Positions 1 to 8,447 of a stretch of DNA of 64,000 nt are shown here, one piece after another. Numbering within the stretch: the stretch's first letter is position 1; every line of letters begins with the position of its first letter. The notes below the pieces were generated by a model that saw nothing but the letters and a program-made list of their open reading frames with translations, ran no database searches and had not been told where the DNA came from. The position numbers were made by a program, and so were the translations under genes. The DNA is from Bacteroides faecis MAJ27 (lineage in GTDB: Bacteria; Bacteroidota; Bacteroidia; Bacteroidales; Bacteroidaceae), in NCBI RefSeq assembly GCF_900106755.1, contig NZ_FNNN01000015.1:62001-126000 (forward strand). Reading direction: 5' to 3'.

Positions 1-1
1 G

Positions 2-2746
2 ACTATCGATAGTCTTATAAAAACTTCTCCATCCATGGACTCCTTGATTATATGGCTTGAGCATTATCAATATATAAAAAACAAATCGGGAATGATTCTC
101 ACATGTAAAGAACTGGGGAAGCGTTACAGGGAGACTGCCCATTTTGATAAGGCGATTGATTATCATCGCAAAGGATTGATGTATGCTATGCAGCTGCAAG
201 ATACAGTTGAAATAATTCAGGCTTTGAATAATTTAGGCACTAATTTCCGCCGGCTGGGTATCATGGACGAGGCGTCTTCTTACCATTATCAGGCATTGAT
301 GCTTTGTGAACGATCTTCTAATAAGACTACTTTCATAGCCAAGAAGAATCGTGTGATGTCTTTGAGCGGCATTGGTAATGTTTACCTGACATTGGATAAT
401 TTGGATGCTGCCGACAGTATTTTTCGTGTGACACTTGCCGGGGAACAGGAATTGCACAGCGATTTAGGTCAAGCTATGAATTATGCAAATTTAGGATCGG
501 TATTCGAGACACGGGGAATGATTGATTCGGCATTGGTGTATTATCAACTTTCTATGGAACATAATCGTAAAGCCCATTCCGATTTGGGTATTTCGTTATG
601 TCATAATCACTTTGGAAGATTGTTTGCGCTAGAAGGGAAATGGAACGATGCTCTTCGGGAGTATCGGAATGCTTATGATCTGATGGAAAAAACAGGAGAT
701 GACTGGCACTGGCTCGAAGCGTGTCTTTCATTGGTTCGTGTTAATATCTCGAAAGGGAATATTCGCGTTGCAAAAGTTTACTTGGATAAGGCTCAACGAA
801 CTGCTGATGCCATTCATGCTTGGGAACATCTCAGCGAGGTGTATCGCTTGAGGTATCTTTGTTATGAAAAGGCAGGTGATTGTAGGCAAGCACTCGACTC
901 TTATATACGAAGTCGCGCTTATGCCGATAGCGTAAAGAATGTGGATAATGTGAATCATATTCAGAACCTGAGGGTCAATTATGAAAGGGAAAGGAGTCTG
1001 CGCGAGATGACTTTATTGCGTGGCACCTATGAGATGCAACAACGCACTAAAAATATATATCTGTTAGTCAGCCTGTTTGCGCTGTTACTTGTAGGAGCGG
1101 CGGCAGGACTTTTGTGGTATGTATCGCGGATGAAGTCTCGTCATAACCGTGCCATGAAACAGATGGAGAAGGTGAGAAGTAACTTTTTTACGAATGTAAC
1201 ACATGAGTTTCGTACACCGCTGACGGTGATATTGGGACTGTTGGAACAATTACAGAAGGGTGGTATGAACAGGGAAGAACTGCAAAAGAGTATTGAAACG
1301 ATCAGCCGGCAAGGACAGAGTCTGTTGGATCTGGTCAATCAGTTGCTGGAAGTCTCAAAAGTCAGATCGGAGGTCGGAGAGCCGGAGTGGCGCACAGGGG
1401 ATGTAGTTGCCTATATTCGAATGCTCATAGAGAACTACCAGGTATATGCGCAGCAAAAACGGGTAGACCTTCGTTTTATTCCGGAAGAGATGAGCATCAT
1501 GATGGACTTTGTACCCGAATACCTTTGCAAGATTATTCGTAATTTATTGTCAAATGCTCTTAAATTTACTCCTAAGGAAGGACGAGTATCACTGTTGATG
1601 TCACGAAATAAAGATAAACTGATGATTTACGTCGTAGATACGGGAGTAGGTATAGATGCGGGAGATCTGCCTCACATATTTGATACCTTTTATCAGGGAG
1701 AGAATAATGGTGGTTCCGATACCGGGTCAGGCATCGGATTATCATTGGTAAAGCAAATGACGGAGTGTATGTATGGTCATATAAAAGTGGAGAGTCGATT
1801 GGGAGAAGGAACCAAATTTATGATCACTTTGCCATTGCAGCATGGAAATTCTTTGTGGGAGAAATACTTGCCTGACGAAAAGTCTGACTTTTTCCAGCCC
1901 TTATCGGTCAACGGTGGAGGAGTGATGCTTGCTGAGGATTATGATGTAGAGAGAGCCGGTGAAAACAGAGAAATAAATGACTCCATGCACTCTTCTATAT
2001 TAATAGTAGAAGACAATGAAGACGTGTCTTATTATATTGATCAATTATTGAAGAAAGACTATCATTTACTGTATGCCCGCAATGGTAATGAAGGATTGGA
2101 GAAAGCAAAAGAGTATATGCCCGATTTGATTCTTACGGATTTGATGATGCCTGAGATGGACGGTTATGAGCTTTGCCGTGAGATTCGCCATTCGGATATA
2201 TTGAACCATATACCTATTATCATCATAACGGCGAAGAGTGAGGAAGAAGATCGGGTGCGTGGATTGGATACGGGTGCTGATGCTTTCCTGCAAAAACCTT
2301 TCAATGCCGACGAATTGAAAGTTCGCATAGTCAAACTGTTGGAGCAACGGCGTCTGCTGCGCGAGAAATATTCTCATGCTTTGCATGAAGGTACCGATCA
2401 GGCTGTCGAGCTGTCGGTAGCTGACCAAGAGTTTTTAACTCGTCTGAATGACTTGATTTACTCTTTGATGGGACATCATAATCTGAATTCGGACCTCTTG
2501 GCGAACAAAATGTGTATGAGCCTGTCGCAATTGAATCGCAAGGTGAAAGCGATTACCGGTTTCAGCAGTTCCGGTTATATCCTCCAGATGCGGATGGATA
2601 AAGCGAAGCGCCTGCTTGCTTCTACCAATACTCCGGTGGGTGATATTGCAATGAAATGTGGCTTTCCTGAAATCTCCTATTTCTCACGGATGTTTAAGCA
2701 GACTTTTCAGATGACACCTTCGCAATATCGTAAGAAAATTCTGTAA
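2..2746 (+). CDS. Hybrid two-component sensor/regulator (TPR, kinase, REC, AraC HTH), 5' end missing
   Basis: One-protein two-component system. The reading frame is open to the left edge, so the N-terminus (probably a signal peptide or more TPRs) lies outside the window; residue numbers here count from the first internal Met at 35. TPR-like helical repeats fill residues 1-320. A membrane span follows at about 341-363, then HisKA with phospho-His H390 in VTHEFRTPL. The HATPase domain has NLLSNALKF, DTGVGID and GSGIGLSL. A receiver domain spans about 655-770 (EDNED, acceptor Asp in LILTDLMMP, Lys in QKPF), and a C-terminal AraC-type double HTH spans about 800-903. Unlike classical HTCS glycan sensors there is no beta-propeller sensor, so TPRs probably form the sensing part. 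Its targets are unknown; the genes just downstream are candidates. Confidence 0.9.
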   Translation, partial: TIDSLIKTSPSMDSLIIWLEHYQYIKNKSGMILTCKELGKRYRETAHFDKAIDYHRKGLMYAMQLQDTVEIIQALNNLGTNFRRLGIMDEASSYHYQALMLCERSSNKTTFIAKKNRVMSLSGIGNVYLTLDNLDAADSIFRVTLAGEQELHSDLGQAMNYANLGSVFETRGMIDSALVYYQLSMEHNRKAHSDLGISLCHNHFGRLFALEGKWNDALREYRNAYDLMEKTGDDWHWLEACLSLVRVNISKGNIRVAKVYLDKAQRTADAIHAWEHLSEVYRLRYLCYEKAGDCRQALDSYIRSRAYADSVKNVDNVNHIQNLRVNYERERSLREMTLLRGTYEMQQRTKNIYLLVSLFALLLVGAAAGLLWYVSRMKSRHNRAMKQMEKVRSNFFTNVTHEFRTPLTVILGLLEQLQKGGMNREELQKSIETISRQGQSLLDLVNQLLEVSKVRSEVGEPEWRTGDVVAYIRMLIENYQVYAQQKRVDLRFIPEEMSIMMDFVPEYLCKIIRNLLSNALKFTPKEGRVSLLMSRNKDKLMIYVVDTGVGIDAGDLPHIFDTFYQGENNGGSDTGSGIGLSLVKQMTECMYGHIKVESRLGEGTKFMITLPLQHGNSLWEKYLPDEKSDFFQPLSVNGGGVMLAEDYDVERAGENREINDSMHSSILIVEDNEDVSYYIDQLLKKDYHLLYARNGNEGLEKAKEYMPDLILTDLMMPEMDGYELCREIRHSDILNHIPIIIITAKSEEEDRVRGLDTGADAFLQKPFNADELKVRIVKLLEQRRLLREKYSHALHEGTDQAVELSVADQEFLTRLNDLIYSLMGHHNLNSDLLANKMCMSLSQLNRKVKAITGFSSSGYILQMRMDKAKRLLASTNTPVGDIAMKCGFPEISYFSRMFKQTFQMTPSQYRKKIL

Positions 2747-2977
2747 TCTTTCCGTTCATTTTAGATCCTATGCCCCGGTTTTATACCTTCCGACCGGTTT
2801 TACTTGATATAATATTGTAAATAGTTTTTGTTTGTCCGATTTGTGGCTGAAATCTGTTTATAATCAGTGCTTTACATTCGGATGATGCGCATATAAGTCA
2901 AATTCTGATAGTTAAAAGTGGGTGAATTATATAAAATAAATGCGCAAATAGTACAAACGGGTAATGTGCGATAAGCT

Positions 2978-2985
2978 TAATTTTG
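2978..2985 (+). promoter_or_regulatory. Candidate -7 promoter box (TAATTTTG)
   Basis: Matches the Bacteroides TAnnTTTG -7 element about 40 nt before the small ORF at 3025. No good TTTG -33 element is seen at the expected distance, so support is partial. Confidence 0.35.
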
Positions 2986-3024
2986 TGAGCATAGAAATCA
3001 ATGATTCATTAAATTGTATAGAAC

Positions 3025-3258
3025 ATGGATGAAGATAAAGACACGAGACCATTGCTTTCGTATGAAGAGGTAATAGAAATCATTGACGAATGTATTTCAC
3101 GCGATGAACCGATTGCTCGCGACGAGCGCATAGCGCGTATGGAGAAAGCGGCTGCGCGAATGGAAGCTGATCGCAGAAAGGAAAAAGGTATGAGAGGCAT
3201 GTTCCGGTCTTTTAAGAGATTCTGGGCAGAGTTGTATTGGCGTATTCGGACGCGTTAA
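3025..3258 (+). CDS. Small charged hypothetical protein (77 aa)
   Basis: I do not recognise this family. The protein is very rich in Arg, Glu and Asp. Its central part (residues 28-55) is predicted to be helical, with repeated R-x-E/A-R-M-E patterns, and the C-terminus is basic and aromatic (FKRFWAELYWRIRTR), which could touch membrane or nucleic acid. It lies 16 nt before an AraC-type regulator, behind a candidate promoter, and is probably co-transcribed with it and the OmpA-like gene. No signal peptide is seen. Confidence 0.6.
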   Translation: MDEDKDTRPLLSYEEVIEIIDECISRDEPIARDERIARMEKAAARMEADRRKEKGMRGMFRSFKRFWAELYWRIRTR

Positions 3259-3274
3259 GGTAAATAGGGATGAA

Positions 3275-3766
3275 ATGAACGGAAATAAAGATGGAAGAAT
3301 AATGGCAAATAAGGATATACAGAAAGAGATCCGGTCTTTGGATGATACGGCGCAATTTACGCTTTCTACAAGGCAAATGGCGGAATACTGTCAACGGATT
3401 GTCGCTTATTTGGAAACAGAAAAGCGCTATCGGGAACCGGGATATTCGCTGTGGGAGTTATCGAGAGATACAGGTATTTCGACCAAGATTATATCTAAAT
3501 CAATCAATGGGTATATGGGGCGCAATTTCTATGATTTGATCAACCGGATGCGGATAGAAGAGGCAAAAAAGATGTTGCGGGAGATGGCTGTAACAAACAG
3601 TCGGTTGATGATTGAAGAAGTAGGAGTACAGTGTGGCTTTCGTTCACGTTCCGTCTTTTTTACTCGTTTCAATGGATACGAAAAGATGACTCCCCGCAAG
3701 TATATGAGCATGTTTGAAAAGAAGCGGGAGGGAGATGCGGAAAGGATAAAGAGACGGAATGGATAA
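3275..3766 (+). CDS. AraC-type HTH transcriptional regulator (163 aa)
   Basis: DNA-binding protein consisting of little more than an AraC/XylS double helix-turn-helix. The first HTH is at about 65-90 (YSLWELSRDTGISTKIISKSI), and the second at about 115-145 (IEEVGVQCGFRSRSVFFTRF) ends in the typical MTPRKYM. The N-terminal ~50 residues are too short for a ligand-binding domain, so activity may depend on abundance or a partner. A second possible start is the Met at 3302. Its 3' end lies 35 nt before the OmpA-like start, suggesting one operon. Confidence 0.85.
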   Translation: MNGNKDGRIMANKDIQKEIRSLDDTAQFTLSTRQMAEYCQRIVAYLETEKRYREPGYSLWELSRDTGISTKIISKSINGYMGRNFYDLINRMRIEEAKKMLREMAVTNSRLMIEEVGVQCGFRSRSVFFTRFNGYEKMTPRKYMSMFEKKREGDAERIKRRNG

Positions 3767-3800
3767 AAAATGTATTGTTAATCTAAAAAATAAAGGAAAG

Positions 3801-5117
3801 ATGAAAAGACTACTATTTGTTTTTACCGTATTGCTACTTGCAGGAACAACGGAAGTTTATTCGCAGGGTTGGCTGGAAAAGGTAGCCAAAAAGACTGCGA
3901 AGCGGGTGGAAGAGAGGTCTAAGAAGAAAGTCGAGGACAAAGTGAACGAAGCTACGGACAAGACCGTGGATAAGGCATTCGGTAAGGCGGAAGATGCCGT
4001 GACGGGAAAAGGGAATACGGGAAGTGATAATACCACAGGCGGTGAGACGGAAGATACGAACGAGAATGCAGAAGAAGGTGGAAAACAAGCAAAGAAATCT
4101 TCAACGATGAATTGGAACAAATTCGACTTTGTCGCAGGCGATGAGGTGATGTTTGACGATCAACTTGCTGGTGAGAAGTTGGGAGAGTTTCCTTCACAGT
4201 GGGATTTGAAGAGTGGTTATGCTGAGGTTGCACAGATAGACGGAAAGAATGCTATCTATATGACCGAAGCAACAAAGATCATGCCTCTCATGAAAGAGAA
4301 GAACTACTTGCCTGATGTATTTACCATCGAATTTGAAGTTTATGTGCCTACCGGTCGTAAAGGTGATGGGAATAATGCACAAACCGGCAACTACGCAGGC
4401 GGCAATAGCCGTTATAATATTGATTTAATAGGGGCGAATGGAAAGAATGTATTCCAAATTTATTGGTATAATCCGTGGTCCTTCGAACTTGGGGATAAAA
4501 CTACCAGCGTAAATTGGGAATGGTATTCAGGCGGAGAAAGAAGCACAGGAGAGATGCAGTATATTTTCAAGTACAGAGATTTCAATCGTGTATCTATTTC
4601 TTTCAATAAACGTGCGATGAAAGTATATCTGAATGAAACTCGGGTGGTGAATATTCCTCGTTGTGATGCCCCTACAAGTTTTAATATTTATGCTTATCAG
4701 GGGGAAAAAGAGAATCGCTTTATTAAGAACGTCCGCATCGCCAAAGGCGCTGTCCCCCTCTATGACCGCATGATGTCCGACGGCAAATTCATCACCTATG
4801 GCATCACCTTCGATGTAGGTAAATCAGTAATCAAACCTGAATCAATGGGGGAAATTAACCGTATCGTCAAGTTAATGACCGAAAATCCTGATCTGAAATT
4901 CTCCGTAGAAGGACATACTGATAGTACAGGCAACGCAGCCAACAATCAGACGTTGAGCGAAGCCCGAAGTAAAGCGATTGTAGATAAACTGGTAGAAATG
5001 GGCATCGCTGCCGATCGCCTCGCTTCAGCAGGCAAGGGTCAGGCAAATCCCATCGCAGATAATGCGACAGACGAAGGACGGGCAAAGAACCGTCGGGTAG
5101 AGTTCGTGAAAATATAA
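3801..5117 (+). CDS. OmpA-family cell-envelope protein
   Basis: The start is placed at 3801 because the Met there opens a clean signal peptide (MKRLLFVFTVLLLAGTTEVYSQ); the frame upstream overlaps the regulator gene and codes no leader. The mature N-terminus is a Lys/Glu-rich helical stretch (about 20-110). A central beta-rich domain (about 120-330) resembles a carbohydrate-binding-type sandwich by its aromatic and Gly pattern, but I cannot name it. The C-terminal 110 residues are an OmpA peptidoglycan-binding domain (ITFDVGKSVI, VEGHTDSTGN, LSEARSKAIVDKLVE, NRRVEFVKI). It is likely periplasmic or outer-membrane associated, anchored to the wall. Confidence 0.85.
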   Translation: MKRLLFVFTVLLLAGTTEVYSQGWLEKVAKKTAKRVEERSKKKVEDKVNEATDKTVDKAFGKAEDAVTGKGNTGSDNTTGGETEDTNENAEEGGKQAKKSSTMNWNKFDFVAGDEVMFDDQLAGEKLGEFPSQWDLKSGYAEVAQIDGKNAIYMTEATKIMPLMKEKNYLPDVFTIEFEVYVPTGRKGDGNNAQTGNYAGGNSRYNIDLIGANGKNVFQIYWYNPWSFELGDKTTSVNWEWYSGGERSTGEMQYIFKYRDFNRVSISFNKRAMKVYLNETRVVNIPRCDAPTSFNIYAYQGEKENRFIKNVRIAKGAVPLYDRMMSDGKFITYGITFDVGKSVIKPESMGEINRIVKLMTENPDLKFSVEGHTDSTGNAANNQTLSEARSKAIVDKLVEMGIAADRLASAGKGQANPIADNATDEGRAKNRRVEFVKI

Positions 5118-5216
5118 TTTTGTACGACTATATATATTGTATAGAAAAAGAGCTCTTTGACGTATTGGTTTACACGCTTTAAAATGAAGGAAAGCCCCTT
5201 AAAACGTGTTCACTTA

Positions 5217-5248
5217 TTTGTGAATATCGGCAAAAGAGATTATCTTTG
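5217..5248 (+). promoter_or_regulatory. Bacteroides-type promoter of higBA
   Basis: TTTG at 5217-5220 and TATCTTTG at 5241-5248, separated by 20 nt, match the consensus -33 and -7 elements. The toxin ATG is 21 nt downstream. Confidence 0.7.
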
Positions 5249-5268
5249 CAACATAATACGAGAATAAT

Positions 5269-5589
5269 ATGTTCATTACATTTGAAGAGACATACTTGCA
5301 GGACCTTTACGAGAAAGGGAAGACGGGTGACAAGAAGCACCGTTATCAGCCCGACATCGTAAGACGCTATCAAAAATGTATTCAGTTAATGAAAAAAGTG
5401 CCGGACATCGAATCGCTGGCAAAATATAATTCGTTGAACTACGAAGTGCTGAAAGGCGATAAAAATGGTATTTCATCCATCAGGGTGAATGATAAATACC
5501 GGGTTGAGTTCACCGTGAGGGAAACGATGGAAGAACCGATTATTATCGTATGCAACATAATAGATTTGTCGAACCATTATAAACAATAG
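5269..5589 (+). CDS. higB: HigB/RelE-family toxin
   Basis: Predicted mRNA-cleaving toxin of the ParE/RelE superfamily. At 106 aa it has the size of HigB-type plasmid-maintenance killer proteins. The C-terminal half carries the usual basic beta-strand pattern: SLNYEVLKGDKNGISSIRVNDKYRVEF followed by a short strand ending in DLSNHYK. The antitoxin gene starts 4 nt downstream, giving the toxin-first order that is diagnostic for HigBA. Both genes sit behind a well-formed promoter and before a hairpin terminator. The family is certain; activity is not shown by sequence. Confidence 0.85.
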   Translation: MFITFEETYLQDLYEKGKTGDKKHRYQPDIVRRYQKCIQLMKKVPDIESLAKYNSLNYEVLKGDKNGISSIRVNDKYRVEFTVRETMEEPIIIVCNIIDLSNHYKQ

Positions 5590-5593
5590 CGTT

Positions 5594-5938
5594 ATGATTA
5601 AAATAGAAGGTGTTGACCCGAAGATGATTGCCAACAATCTGACTCCATCCGAACCGATACATCCGGGTGAGATTTTGAAAGATGAAATCGAATACCGCGG
5701 CATATCGCAAAGAAAACTCGCTGCGCAGATGGGAATTTCTCCCACGTTACTCAATGAGATACTGAACGGCAAACGTGCTGTTTCTGCAGAATACGCTCTG
5801 CTGTTTGAGGCCGCACTCGGTATTGATGCCGAGCCGTTGATTAAATTGCAAGTCGATTATAACATTCAAGTAGCCAAGTCAGATAAATCCTTTCTCGAAA
5901 GGCTTGCCAATATCCGAAAGATTGCGGCAGTATTATAG
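5594..5938 (+). CDS. higA: HigA-family antitoxin (XRE HTH)
   Basis: DNA-binding antitoxin that should neutralise the upstream HigB and repress the operon. Residues 14-85 hold the HigA signature: PSEPIHPGEILKDEI, then an XRE-type HTH (ISQRKLAAQMGISPTLLNEILNGKRAVSAEYALLFEAALG). The C-terminal tail (LIKLQVDYNIQVAKSDKS and following) matches the part that usually wraps the toxin. A strong terminator follows 30 nt downstream. No prophage genes adjoin it, so this looks like a solitary chromosomal module. Confidence 0.88.
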   Translation: MIKIEGVDPKMIANNLTPSEPIHPGEILKDEIEYRGISQRKLAAQMGISPTLLNEILNGKRAVSAEYALLFEAALGIDAEPLIKLQVDYNIQVAKSDKSFLERLANIRKIAAVL

Positions 5939-5968
5939 AGTAAGCCGAGCGGACATCAATAGAATTTT

Positions 5969-6010
5969 AAAGCGTGTAGACCAATCATTAAAGGTTTGCA
6001 CGCTTTTTTT
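5969..6010 (+). terminator. Intrinsic terminator after higBA
   Basis: A 14-bp stem with one or two G-U pairs (AAAGCGTGTAGACC with GGTTTGCACGCTTT) is followed by a T run. Confidence 0.8.
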
Positions 6011-6057
6011 GTGCACCCATATGAGAGGAAGCAGTAACCATAAAATAAAAAAACAAT

Positions 6058-6639
6058 ATGATTGTGTTCTTCTATGACAATAACCAGATTGTATGCATAT
6101 TGCTCCTGTGGATGCTCCTTGGCGGAATTGGGGTACCGATGGCGACAGTATCGGTGCAGGACGTGAGTACGGACAGCACTGGACGGGCAGTGAAACTTAA
6201 CCAAGTGGTGATATCCAAACGGGATATGCGAATGATCGTTCTTCGTCCGACAGGCGATACGCTTGCTGTTTTTCGTATCGCATGCGGGCGAAACTATGGT
6301 CACAAACAGCGCGAATGGGACTGCCGAACCCCAGAAGGACGGTTTGTCATAGCATCTGTGGAAGACCCCTCGGTCTGGCAGAAAGATATGGCAAAGACAG
6401 AGAGTCCGGGCGAGGTATATGGTCCCCGGTTCTTCCGGCTGAAAACACCCGGCTTCACGGGCATCGGGATACACGGAACATCCAAGCCTGAATTGATACC
6501 CGGACGAATTACAATGGGGTGCATACGTCTTTCGAACAAAGACCTGTATGTTTTCTCCAAGTTGGTGGGCGTAGATACTGAGGTAAGTATCTTGCCCGAC
6601 AAAAACGATACGATCAATGATTTATTGACAAATTATTAA
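6058..6639 (+). CDS. L,D-transpeptidase (YkuD fold), exported
   Basis: Cell-wall enzyme of the YkuD family, which cross-links peptidoglycan or attaches proteins to it through a catalytic cysteine. A hydrophobic N-terminus (residues 11-30) acts as signal or anchor. The catalytic block is H139-G and M-G-C155-I-R-L-S-N, the conserved HG...(S/T/M)GC(I/V)R(L/M) pattern, with TPEGRFVI earlier as the usual substrate-loop strand. At 193 aa it is a minimal enzyme with no added binding domain. The downstream gene is an HU-like DNA-binding protein; a second HU-like gene near 47 kb also sits beside a wall enzyme. Confidence 0.88.
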   Translation: MIVFFYDNNQIVCILLLWMLLGGIGVPMATVSVQDVSTDSTGRAVKLNQVVISKRDMRMIVLRPTGDTLAVFRIACGRNYGHKQREWDCRTPEGRFVIASVEDPSVWQKDMAKTESPGEVYGPRFFRLKTPGFTGIGIHGTSKPELIPGRITMGCIRLSNKDLYVFSKLVGVDTEVSILPDKNDTINDLLTNY

Positions 6640-6681
6640 CTATCAAAGGTGCATGAAACGACGGTCGTTCCACAAGCGCTC

Positions 6682-6769
6682 CAGAGCAGGAAAAGTTTAC
6701 CCCTGGGCTCAACCCGGTACACCCTTGGCTTCAACTAGGTTCACCCCTAGGTTGAACTTTGTTCAGTTT
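6682..6769. repeat. 22-nt-period degenerate tandem repeat (array 1)
   Basis: About four units with exact 22-nt spacing: GTTTACCC, GGTACACCC, GGTTCACCC and GTTCAGT align at 6694, 6716, 6738 and 6760, and CAAC/CAAC/GAAC at 6710, 6732 and 6754. Part of the array is palindromic (CTAGGTTC...CCCCTAGG). It lies between the L,D-transpeptidase and HU genes. Confidence 0.75.
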
Positions 6770-6828
6770 CGGACTCATCAGGGAGCAACATAGTCAAGAA
6801 ATGCATTAATGACAAAAAACAAAATGAT

Positions 6829-7317
6829 ATGGCATTCTTTAAGAAACAACAAAAGAAGATTAACGGCAAGTGGTATCCGCAAGTTGTTACCGTGGGCAAA
6901 CCTGTCACCACGGACGAAGTGGCGGACCGCCTTTCTAAGATTTCTACCGTCAGCCGTGCCGACACGTACGCTGTGCTGAAAGATCTGGCGGATGTATTGA
7001 GCGATTACATGGCGCAGGGGCGTACCGTCAAACTCGAAGGACTGGGAACGTTTTACTATACCGCCGCAGCCAACGGACAGGGGGTAGACTCTCCCGAAAA
7101 GGTGACAGCGGCGCAAATTACGGGTGTCCGTATCCGTTTTATCCCCGAGTCTACCCGTACAAACGGAAACCGTACTGTCACCCGCTCTCTTGTTAGTGAT
7201 AAAATCTTTTGGGAAGAATGGGGAGGAAAGGGTTCCGATGGCTCTTCTTCCGGAGGAGGTAGCGAAGGCGGGGGCGAAAGTGGAGGTGAAGAAGAAGCAC
7301 CCGATCCGACAGTATAG
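6829..7317 (+). CDS. HU-like DNA-binding protein with acidic EEAPDPTV tail
   Basis: Bacteroidetes-type HU-related DNA-binding protein (162 aa). An HU fold covers residues 1-125: a strand-rich start (KKINGKWYPQVVTVGKPVTTDEVA), the helical part (RADTYAVLKDLADVLSDYMAQGRTVKLEGLGTF, where GxLGTF is the HU signature) and a beta arm. The C-terminal 30 residues are Gly/Ser/Glu-rich and end in GGEEEAPDPTV. The same ending occurs in the HU gene at 46995-47495, although the two proteins differ elsewhere. The role may be nucleoid architecture; the acidic tail could modulate DNA affinity. Confidence 0.85.
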   Translation: MAFFKKQQKKINGKWYPQVVTVGKPVTTDEVADRLSKISTVSRADTYAVLKDLADVLSDYMAQGRTVKLEGLGTFYYTAAANGQGVDSPEKVTAAQITGVRIRFIPESTRTNGNRTVTRSLVSDKIFWEEWGGKGSDGSSSGGGSEGGGESGGEEEAPDPTV

Positions 7318-7340
7318 GATATCAAAGGTTTGTTAGAAGG

Positions 7341-7380
7341 AAAAACACAAGCGAAACCCGAAAAGCTTATAGAGTAGGGA
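7341..7380 (+). repeat. Duplicated leader element, copy 1
   Basis: This stretch contains CGAAAAGCTTATAGAGTAGG and lies 23 nt before the lipoprotein start. A near-identical copy precedes the barrel gene at 7932. Confidence 0.7.
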
Positions 7381-7402
7381 AAAAAATTAAATAGTGATAA
7401 TT

Positions 7403-7834
7403 ATGAAAACATTTGGTCTTTGGTTGAAAATGGCAGGACTCTGCCTGATGTTTGCTTTGGCATTCCCCGCATGCAGTGACGATGATGAAGAGAAAGAGGA
7501 ACCGGGTGGGGTAGAAAACGTAAAAACAGGATGGAGTGAAGATGGGAACACGGCTACGTTTAAATACAGCTACACGGTTCCGGGAACGAAGTACACGGTC
7601 GCTTATGTGTATACGTTCAAGTTCAACGGCAATTCATGTACCGGTGCTTCTTGTTCCGTGACGTGCCCGACTGAGCAAATAGCACAGATGGTATACGAAA
7701 ATTTGGACGCTGAAGATAAAGTCTTGTTTAAACTTTCAGGAAAAACGCTGACTTGCAACAAACTGGACTATTATATCGATCTGAACAAAGACGACATCAA
7801 AAGGGCGATGCAGGCCATGGGAGGTATGGGTTGA
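7403..7834 (+). CDS. Small exported lipoprotein (143 aa)
   Basis: The start is set at 7403 (MKTFGLWLKMAGLCLMFALAF); the upstream in-frame GTG adds only three residues. The lipobox FPAC places the lipid-bearing cysteine at residue 24. It is followed by SDDDEEKEE, an acidic run of the kind that directs Bacteroides lipoproteins to the cell surface. The mature part looks like a small beta-sheet domain with internal cysteines (NSCTGASCSVTCPTE) and a C-terminal helix. I do not recognise the family. It shares a duplicated leader sequence with the next gene, suggesting common regulation. Confidence 0.75.
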   Translation: MKTFGLWLKMAGLCLMFALAFPACSDDDEEKEEPGGVENVKTGWSEDGNTATFKYSYTVPGTKYTVAYVYTFKFNGNSCTGASCSVTCPTEQIAQMVYENLDAEDKVLFKLSGKTLTCNKLDYYIDLNKDDIKRAMQAMGGMG

Positions 7835-7870
7835 TGGAACGGGAGACTTTGCACATCGACCTTTAAAGGA

Positions 7871-7909
7871 GGAACACATAGCGAAACCGAAAAGCTTATA
7901 GAGTAGGAA
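7871..7909 (+). repeat. Duplicated leader element, copy 2
   Basis: Same sequence as 7341-7380 with one C deleted and few changes. It ends 22 nt before the ATG of the barrel gene. Confidence 0.7.
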
Positions 7910-7931
7910 ACATTTTTAAATTTAAGTAATT

Positions 7932-8447
7932 ATGAGAAGAATTTTATTATTGATGGTAGCCGTGCTCTGCATTACAGTAGCAAGTGCTCAGGAGAAAGGT
8001 GAAACGGCAGTGGGTGCTCAAGTGGTATACGGATCGGGTGACGGGTTGTCCAACATCGGTATCGGGGCGAAATTCCAGTGGAACGTGATTAACCGATTGC
8101 GTCTTGAACCATCGTTCACTTACTTCCTGAAAAAAGATAATATCAATATGTGGAATGCGGGTGTAAACGTACACTACCTATTCCCGGTTGCCGATGCCAT
8201 CACATTGTATCCTGTGGCAGGAGCAGGTATTTGGGGAATCAAAGTAAGCGTTCCTGAGATGGATCTGGGTGAATACGGAAACTATGGTGGAGGCAGCGCA
8301 TCCAATTCGGAGTTCGGATTTAACATCGGTGCCGGTGCGGACTTCAATCTTTCCGAAAAGTTTGTTATCAATGCCGAGCTGAAGTACAAGGTTGGTGGTG
8401 ATTGGAGTCGCCTGCTTATTTCGGCAGGAGTGGCCTACAAGTTCTGA
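7932..8447 (+). CDS. Outer-membrane beta-barrel protein (171 aa)
   Basis: Signal peptide at residues 1-19 (cleavage after VASAQ), then alternating amphipathic strands of the kind found in 8-stranded OmpX/OmpW-like porin-family barrels. Gly/Tyr-rich turns are visible (GAGIWGIKVSV, YGNYGGGSASNSEFGFNIGAGADF). The protein ends in Phe (GVAYKF), the usual C-terminal signal for BAM assembly. Likely an outer-membrane structural or small-molecule protein; no substrate can be inferred. The duplicated leader upstream links it to the lipoprotein at 7403. Confidence 0.85.
   Translation: MRRILLLMVAVLCITVASAQEKGETAVGAQVVYGSGDGLSNIGIGAKFQWNVINRLRLEPSFTYFLKKDNINMWNAGVNVHYLFPVADAITLYPVAGAGIWGIKVSVPEMDLGEYGNYGGGSASNSEFGFNIGAGADFNLSEKFVINAELKYKVGGDWSRLLISAGVAYKF

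Noticed and set aside
3759..3800. Upstream start for the OmpA-like protein at 3801
   Set aside because: The longer form overlaps the regulator gene and puts a polar segment before an otherwise clean signal peptide.
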